In this document: one piece after another, positions 57,719-64,000 of the stretch
How the letters are laid out: each line of letters starts with the position of its first letter
Numbering within the stretch: the first letter of the stretch is position 1
Origin: Sisyra terminalis
Taxonomy: Eukaryota; Arthropoda; Insecta; Neuroptera; Sisyridae
NCBI GenBank assembly: GCA_958496175.1
Contig: OY292275.1
Span: forward strand, 54,761,701 to 54,825,700
DNA: 64,000 bases
Reading direction: 5' to 3'
Notes under the pieces: model-generated
The model's database searches: none
The model's input: the letters and a program-made list of their open reading frames with translations, nothing else
Told to the model about the DNA's origin: nothing
Translations under genes and position numbers: made by a program

Positions 57719-59122
57719 AAATTGATTACATTTTCTTCCCTGGTTTCGTTAATTCATTTAAGAAATAAAATTTCAATTGTTTAATCTTTTTTTAGAGCTT
57801 TGAAAGTTTTTTTCTGCGATTCATGCGTTTGATTGCCAATCTGGAGTGCATATCGGTTCTAAGGCTTGCACAAATTGCATATATATATATATATATATGC
57901 ACAATGAACACAGCACACATATGTTGACATGGGAATACTTGCATAACAATTTTATCGCAGAAATGCGCATATTTATGCATTTAAAATGCATTTATGCACT
58001 TGCGTTCATACACATACTCGTAATATCAACATTTTTTTTTCTTTCGAAATTAATTAACAAGCCATTGAAAATAAAAACGTTACGTTATATAATGTTGTAT
58101 TGTACACATAAAAAAACATTAAAACTCGCCTAGTTCAAACGTAGACATTAGACATTGAAAATTTTTCCTCAACATTCTGCAATAATATGTGGGAATAATT
58201 AGATCTCGCGAGGAGGTCCATTGTTTTTTTTTGTATTTTATTTTATTTTACACTCTCGCCACTTTTTGTGTGTGAAATTTCGAGAGAGGAAAAAAATTGT
58301 AGATATATAATAAACTCATGACAGACAAGAAATCCGTGGCTACCAGTGGTTCCAAACAATAGATGCGGACGCGGAATATTTCTCATTTCCGGATCGTGGA
58401 AGCTCAGCTAGAAAAAAAAGAAACAACAACTTTGAATTACTTAAGTGTAGGTAATAAAAATCATGAATAAATCATTTTAGAGTTGAAAAAAAATAGAGAT
58501 GGAGGGCTAATAAATTTGTATAGACTCTTAGGAAAACTGGGTTTGATTAACGACTAATTTGCGTGTGGACTGTCCGATTTAGGGGAACCCTAAACTACCC
58601 TTTTTGTAAATAGAATTCTTCCAAATAGAAAATTTAGTCTTCATGAATTATTTACGTTTTGGAAGTTGTCAAATTATCTTTGGTATTTCGTTTCGATTGT
58701 TTGTTTGGTGTATACGTATAATAGGTATGGGGTATTTTGTTGAATTATTCGCTTATTTGGTCTATACTGGCCCTTTTTGTGATCTCAAATCGCAGGATAA
58801 ATATTGCCTCCGATAATGATGTCATTAAATAATGTCCAGTACTTAAAGTACATAGTAGAACTATAAGTAAAGATAGGATCAAGTTTCTAGAAATTTTTGC
58901 TGCTTTTAAATTTTTGAGTCTATTTTAGTGACTTTTTTTTAGAACTATTAGTCTTGGGACACTAAATGATAAAATTGTATGGTATCTATTGATGGTGTAT
59001 CTATTAATGAATGTTCTGATTACATTTATCCATTTTTCCCTATTCCTTGCGATATGTATTTGATCCTCTATAGTCTTCATGCCAATTTTCACTTTTCCCT
59101 TCAATCTCCCCTTTCAGGGCAT
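57719..59122. other. Non-coding stretch with an AT microsatellite
   Basis: A (TA) dinucleotide run lies at about 57881-57898. Frames on both strands at 57792-58133 cross it and are not genes. No other structure is recognised. Confidence 0.45.
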
Positions 59123-59303
59123 CAGGCCATTTACGCTCCGACTTGCAGTCCAACTAGTCGGACTACTAGTTCGATCGTCTAAATGATCCGACTAGTTCGA
59201 CTAGACATCCAACTTGCAATAACACCATTCACGGTCTGACTTTAGATCCAGCTTCGAAAGTCGGACCTCTAGTTGGACTGTAAGTCGGAGCGTGAATAGT
59301 CTG
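59123..59303 (-). mobile_element. Palindromic MITE, 181 bp, copy 2 (inverted)
   Basis: Its reverse complement aligns along its whole length with 52557-52741, including CGACTTTCGAAGCTGGATCT and GGTGTTATTGCAAGTTGGAT in the centre. Ends: CAGGCCATTTACGCTCCGAC and, inward from the right, CAGACTATTCACGCTCCGAC. The plus-strand frame at 58979-59182 runs into it and is not a gene. Confidence 0.75.
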
Positions 59304-59570
59304 CTTAACTAGTTACTTTTATTGCGTACCACATTAAGTCCCGAAAACGGTGTTTTTCTGTATGTTATTATAGTTTGAGAATTGAATAACTCAAGTTAAG
59401 ATTTGAACTTTGGTGAATAATGTTTTAATAATTTCTTTATAATGATAAATATTGGTTTCTCAATATAATCTTCAATCTTCATAGTTTGATAGATAGAATC
59501 TAGCTAAACTAGATCTATAGTAATAGATCTTAGTGATATTTGTTTTACTATATTTGTAGTTTTATAATGT
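59304..59570. other. AT-rich spacer
   Basis: Nothing recognised. Confidence 0.35.
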
Positions 59571-59692
59571 TTAAGATCTTTGGCGAGTCTAGGGTTTATA
59601 AATAAATTGTAGTTCAAAAATAATAAAAAAAAAAAATCATACCATTTGAAACCATCACCTACCGAGGCGGCCACCTTGTTCACTCCACCAAT
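59571..59692 (-). mobile_element. tRNA-derived SINE, copy 2 (inverted, decayed)
   Basis: On the minus strand it reads TATTGGTGGAGTGAACAAGG, then TGGCCGCCTCGGTAGGTGAT and GGTTTCAAATGG, and further on AAACCCTAGACTCGCCAAAG. These correspond in order to the head (GGTGGCCGAGTGGTCAAGG, GGTAGGTGTTGGGTTCAAAT) and body (AACCCTAGAGTCGCTAAAGA) of the copy at 53621. The A box has lost several bases. An A/T run separates head from body. Confidence 0.6.
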
Positions 59693-59695
59693 AGG

Positions 59696-60455
59696 TAGGG
59701 ATGCAAATGTTACATTGATTTTTTCTAACATTTATATATCGTTCATAAATATCGATATTTTAATATCGATGTTGTACGATATATCGTTCTTCATGAGCAA
59801 TATTTTATCATAGCACTACCACAGTCTTGATCATAATCTACAGCTATATCCATAAACAAAAACTTTTCACAGGCGGGTAGATTTGTGAAATCCTACAATT
59901 CATAATAAAACACATGGGTTTATAAGCTAACGGTAGATTAGGTTAGGTTAAATTATAATCTAACGACGTTAGATTATAAACTGACGAAGTTTACATTTTT
60001 ACGGTATAGTATTTTCTTATTTAAGAAATATTTTCTATAAATATATTTAAATGATGGTAACAACCACGAAGAATAGATAACAGGAGAACGAACAAAATAG
60101 GCAATATAATGTGTTAGATATCTTGACCTCAAAAACTGGGACATAGGGTTAGTTATTTTTCCAGTCACTAGCGGCGCATTGTCGCTAAGAAACTTGACAC
60201 TTACTAAATTTTTATTGGTTGTTCGTTTATTGCTATTGTTATTAATTCAAACTTAAGCCAAAAGCTGTCAAAACTGTCAAAAATACTATTGATACTAGAG
60301 CCCTCTGCACTGTGTCCTCATTTCATGAACGCATTTGCAATACAGCGTTCGTTCTACTGTCATTTTACTTCGTGGTAAAAACCATCGAAAAAAATCGATG
60401 TTTTTTACATCGAGCTTTTAATATCGATGTTTTTATGAACAATATTGCATTCCTA
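59696..60455. mobile_element. hAT MITE with ATATCGAT-rich ends, 760 bp
   Basis: The left end TAGGGATGCAAATGTTACAT and the right end, read inward TAGGAATGCAATATTGTTCA, are similar, and both are followed by ATATCGAT words. The flanks CCAATAGG (59688-59695) and CCAAAAGC (60456-60463) match at six of eight positions, consistent with an old 8-bp duplication. It lies directly beside the SINE at 59571-59692. Short frames at 59974-60168 and 60312-60518 are not genes. Confidence 0.6.
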
Positions 60456-62906
60456 CCAAAAGCCTCTTTTTATAATTTGAAATACAATAAATTGATACTT
60501 AAAAATTTTCCGGCTTAACTATGTTTTGAAGGTAGGGTTACTTTACATATATGTTTTAGTTTATTCATATCTATGAAATTTCAAAAATATTCCTGAAGGC
60601 GTTTCGTTGATGCAGTGACCTAAAAATGACAAATTAAACGTGGGACAAATGTCGGAACTACCTGAATATTATCAGATATATGTAGGCTTTACCTTCATGA
60701 AAAGGTGGCGATTAATGCCAAGATTTTTTTATTCTTGTATGTGCTAGAAAAAACACGTAAATGATTCTTTTATCTTGGACAAAAGAACTCGTAAGTTATC
60801 TAGTTAAAAAAATTGAACATCGCTTTTAACTTTTGCGGTGATTACCTTTTAAACGCTACCGCTAGTCAATTAAACAAAAGGAACTATTTTTGTTGATCAT
60901 TTGGACTTTTATGGATTTATGAACTGTTTGTTTTGTTGCTCCTTTTTTGACAAGACTTTTTTGAAAGACACCTTTTTTGTAGAGCATTAATTTTTTACAT
61001 TTTTTTTTATGAAAATATTGGAAAAAAATGAATAAGAAAAAGAGCTTTTGCCATTTAAGCAGGTTTGTTTGAAATGCTCAGGCTTTAAATTTTTAGAATT
61101 GAAAGTAAAAAAACTACTGTTTACTATCCTTGACCCATTTTAGAATACAATTTTTTTTCTTAGATATATCTTCCTTCACCAGAATTTTTGCTATGTTTTT
61201 TTTGCTATGTCTATATTTCACGATAGATACTTAGATCTTTGAATTGTATTGTTTTTACTGTAAATCGTAATCGATTTTGGATCATAAGAGTTATGAATTC
61301 GATTTTCATTTGTTTTCAAAAATCGATTTCCATTTGTTTTAAAAAATCGATTTTTTGTCAATTATCGATATACAAGACATTTAAACGTACAATCCTCACT
61401 GGCATTTACTCCACGATGGAATGCATTGAGGAAAAGTTGTTGAGGAAGTTTCCGGAAGTGGCAAACAATTCTCGCGGAAGACCAAGACAAAGACGCGAAC
61501 ATCGAGTGAAGAAAGAGAAAAGTAAAACCGCCGCGTCGGTCATCGTAAAATTAACAAAAAAAAAAAAAAAAAAAAAAAAAAGAAATACAAACTGTACAGC
61601 ATGTGAATGAACGTTACGCACTAATACGTTGCACGGGACGAACATATACATACATAACCATTCCATCGTATTTATAATTTTTTTTCCTCTACATAGTCAT
61701 ACAGACTTAATGGCCAATAATAATAATAATGTTATACGTATGAGAGAACCATAATGAGTAAGTTTGTATTTTCAAGATGATAATCTCTTGAATAAATTTA
61801 ACCTAAAAAAACAGCATTTCATCTCATCATACCTACTCGTTCATTTCAATTGACCTTTTCGATTTTCGACAAGATTAAAACGTTAACTTTTATGGAAAAA
61901 TTGTCATTTTCGTTCTAGTACAAATTAACTATCAGGATAGGACAATAGAGCTCTATGGTTTAGTGATTCGAAAGCTTTAGGCTGGCCCACTCGGTGAGGC
62001 ATGCGCAGTTGAGTCAAATGAGCTTTGCTTAACTGTACAGGCGAATAATTGAACATTGAAATGTATAAATTTGAATATTTTCTCAATTAATCTCTTTTGA
62101 TTGAGTAAATAAAAAAATAACATTCATCTATGAATATGTATTATGAAAAATAAATAATTAAACTAGTTCATGCAATTATTATTTTTCATATTTTTTTTTT
62201 TAATTAGGGATTTTTTTCTTAAAAATTTAATAATGTGAATGAAAGAAGAGTGGTGGGGTGGTCGTAACACGTAAAAATTTTTACGCTTCGAATTTAGTGC
62301 TTCCACTTGGGTCTTCGTTAATTAAATTTATGCAATTATTTTTATATGTGAATTTTAATTAGATGAATAGTTTTAATATAATATAGAGAAGTTAATGGTG
62401 CGTTTTAGTTTTTTTTTTTTTTAATTCTATTTATAGAATCATAATTTTTTTTGTATGTGATGGCTCTTTAACACGTTTGTTACAAATGACATGATTAAGT
62501 TGATATCCAGAGCTGGGTTATGGTTTTATTGAGTCCAGGATTATTTAACAAGGGATGATATTAACTTTAGATGATAATTTTTGGTATTAAGGAAGTTCTT
62601 TACAATGAAGAAGTTGGAGGAAAGGAGAATATATGAAAATATATTAATTTTTATCGATTATTTCAAATTTTTGCTGACATTAACAGTTTGTTACTATTAG
62701 GAACTTTATTTCCATAAAAATTTTGTATTGCATAAAATGATTATGATTTATTTATTATATGAATTAAAAAAATGGTATTCCCAAAATAAATTCCCAAAAA
62801 CTATTTTGACAATGAAAATGGTGGTTTGTTTCAAAACTACAACCCTATTCCGGGTGAATTTAAAAAAAAATAAACTTTTGACTAGAAAGTAGTAATATAA
62901 TATAGG
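60456..62906. other. Non-coding stretch with a ~25-base poly(A) run
   Basis: CACCTTTTTTGTAGAGCATT at 60970-60990 matches the arm of the 50244-51090 foldback and marks a decayed copy. A cluster of AATCGATTT words lies at 61265-61370. The plus-strand frame 61239-61610 ends in a lysine tract read from the poly(A) at about 61556-61580. It has a basic composition but no recognisable domain, and is not accepted. The rest is AT-rich and featureless. Confidence 0.4.
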
Positions 62907-63877
62907 TAGGATAGGGTGGGGTTTAAAGGTCCAATTTTACTATTCCGTATTATATTGTGAAAACCAACTCTATTAATTTGAAACGTATAATCCTAACCAA
63001 AAAGCAAATATCTGGCCATGTTTAATTTAATTTTTAATGGAATCATCCATATAGAAGTTTGTCATTTTACATTTTTTCTAGACCTTGTCGTCTGTCTCTT
63101 TTTGCCCCTTAGTAGGGATAAAAATGGACGGCTAAGGGGCAAAAAGGTCCTGTATTTATTTTAAATATCTGACAGGTGTTATGAATTAATAACAGTATTT
63201 GAATCAATGAAATATTTCTGGATTTTCATTTGGAAAATTTTATTACAGTCATTTTAAACATAACATAAAACTCTTCTTTCTTTATAGTAATATTGACATT
63301 AATTTTAACATAAGTAATATTTTTTTATACCTTTATCTTAACTTAATCAAATTCATGGTTTCCTGAATCATAATTATAACAAACGAAGTAAAAAAATCCT
63401 CGGTTAAAAATACAGTTTTCATGGGCCCATTGCTTGCATAGATTGCGTTGAATCCAACTTTCACGTGGCTGGGTAAGGAAAAGGTCCACGTGGACCTCTT
63501 TACCCCAGTTGCGTTCAAGTGTTTTTATTAGGTTATAATTAATTTACTGTTTAAATTAGCTAAAAACTAATAATATATCCTGAAATACCAATGAATCTCA
63601 TTTACTATTAAATTATGTTTTAGTCTAGTCAAAGCCATATTACTGCTGGAAACCGAAAATAATAATAATTAAAAATTTTACTTTCGTAAAAATATCGAGG
63701 TGTCGTAAATCTCCTATCTGTGATGTAGCTTAACTGCCAGGGTGGCCTCGAAATGTTTCTTACACTTCCTCATCCCAACCATTATAGTTAAATAGAGCAA
63801 TATGCCACTAGTATAGTATTTTAGATACTCATGGTGGACCTTTATACCTGTGGACCTATAAACTCCACTCTCCCCTA
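62907..63877. mobile_element. Family-A TIR element, copy 3 (~967 bp)
   Basis: Starts TAGGATAGGGTGGGGTTTAA and ends ...CTATAAACTCCACTCTCCCCTA, with TA at each edge. Same orientation as copies at 13621 and 24761. The central palindrome AAGGTCCACGTGGACCT is intact. The left hairpin (GCCCCTTAGTAGGGATAAAA) is partly lost. The minus-strand frame at 63333-63518 (61 codons) differs from that of copy 1 by about six residues. About a dozen nucleotide changes separate the two frames, so there is no sign of strong protein-level constraint. Confidence 0.85.
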
Positions 63878-64000
63878 CATCTAATTTTCTTTTTACACGA
63901 TAGATAAATCTCCAAAGAATTCCCCTTAAAAAGAGAATTAGATGTATGTCTACAAAATTTCATGAAAATCTAACTCATATTAAAAAATATGAGCAAATTA
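63878..64000. other. AT-rich tail
   Basis: Nothing recognised before the window ends. Confidence 0.4.

Noticed and set aside
57881..57898. TA dinucleotide run as a promoter or special structure
   Set aside because: An ordinary short microsatellite.
61239..61610. 123-codon plus-strand frame with a basic C-terminal part
   Set aside because: The lysine tail is a translated poly(A) run and the first half is translated AATCGATTT repeats. No domain is recognisable.

Overview
This is a eukaryotic window: AT-rich, full of long A and T runs and of transposon debris, with no operon, ribosomal RNA or functional tRNA gene. It most resembles an arthropod, probably an insect. The signs are an insect-style core promoter (a TATCGATA element and a TCAGTA initiator) and a dense mix of hAT, Tc1/mariner, pogo-like, MULE, foldback and SINE elements. 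The species cannot be told from the sequence.

I see no complete protein-coding gene. The best candidate gene piece is a first exon on the + strand at about 12052-12182. Its first ATG is followed after one base by a strong 5' splice site (ATG G|GTAAGT). About 32 kb downstream, at 44239/44240, a long polypyrimidine tract ends in CAG followed at once by GTGAGT. That is the form of a recursive (zero-nucleotide) splice site, as known from very long introns. My working model is that most of 12183-64000 is one giant intron running off the right edge. This is inference: no second exon was found.

Region by region. 1-11 kb: unique AT-rich DNA with a pogo-like MITE (3345-3928), Tc1 fragments (1588, 4279-4877), a short foldback (5755-5910), a 947-bp TIR element (7771-8717) and a foldback element whose arms are built from ~16-bp units (10229-10735). 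11.8-12.2 kb: putative promoter and exon. 13.6-14.6, 24.8-25.7 and 62.9-63.9 kb: three copies of one ~967-bp TIR family. 17.8-20.3 kb: a decayed Mutator-like element with a recognisable C-terminal transposase pseudogene, itself hit by a hairpin MITE and by a hAT MITE with an exact 8-bp target duplication. 21.9-22.7 and 27.7-29.5 kb: nested hAT MITEs, a Tc1 remnant and a repeat carrying direct duplications. 32.1-32.9 kb: ~330-bp tandem repeats. 35-36.2 kb: a composite repeat block. 41-43 kb: two tandem TIR elements and a ~960-bp foldback with a tRNA-derived SINE in its loop. 45.0-45.6 kb: a hAT-like transposase pseudogene. 47.7-48.0 kb: a near-perfect palindrome. 49.7-51.2 kb: a hAT element with a perfect 8-bp target duplication, a transposase C-terminal fragment and a 380-bp-arm foldback inside. 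52.5-60.5 kb: a pair of palindromic ~183-bp MITEs, two copies of a second SINE, small tandem duplications and another hAT MITE.

Several GC-enriched islands (about 320-600, 17100-17560, 34310-34640, 42960-43580, 46380-46760) stand out from both transposons and background. They may be enhancers, alternative promoters or unrecognised exons. Nothing here forms a set of cooperating genes. The biology is that of an intron or intergenic region shaped by nested transposition.
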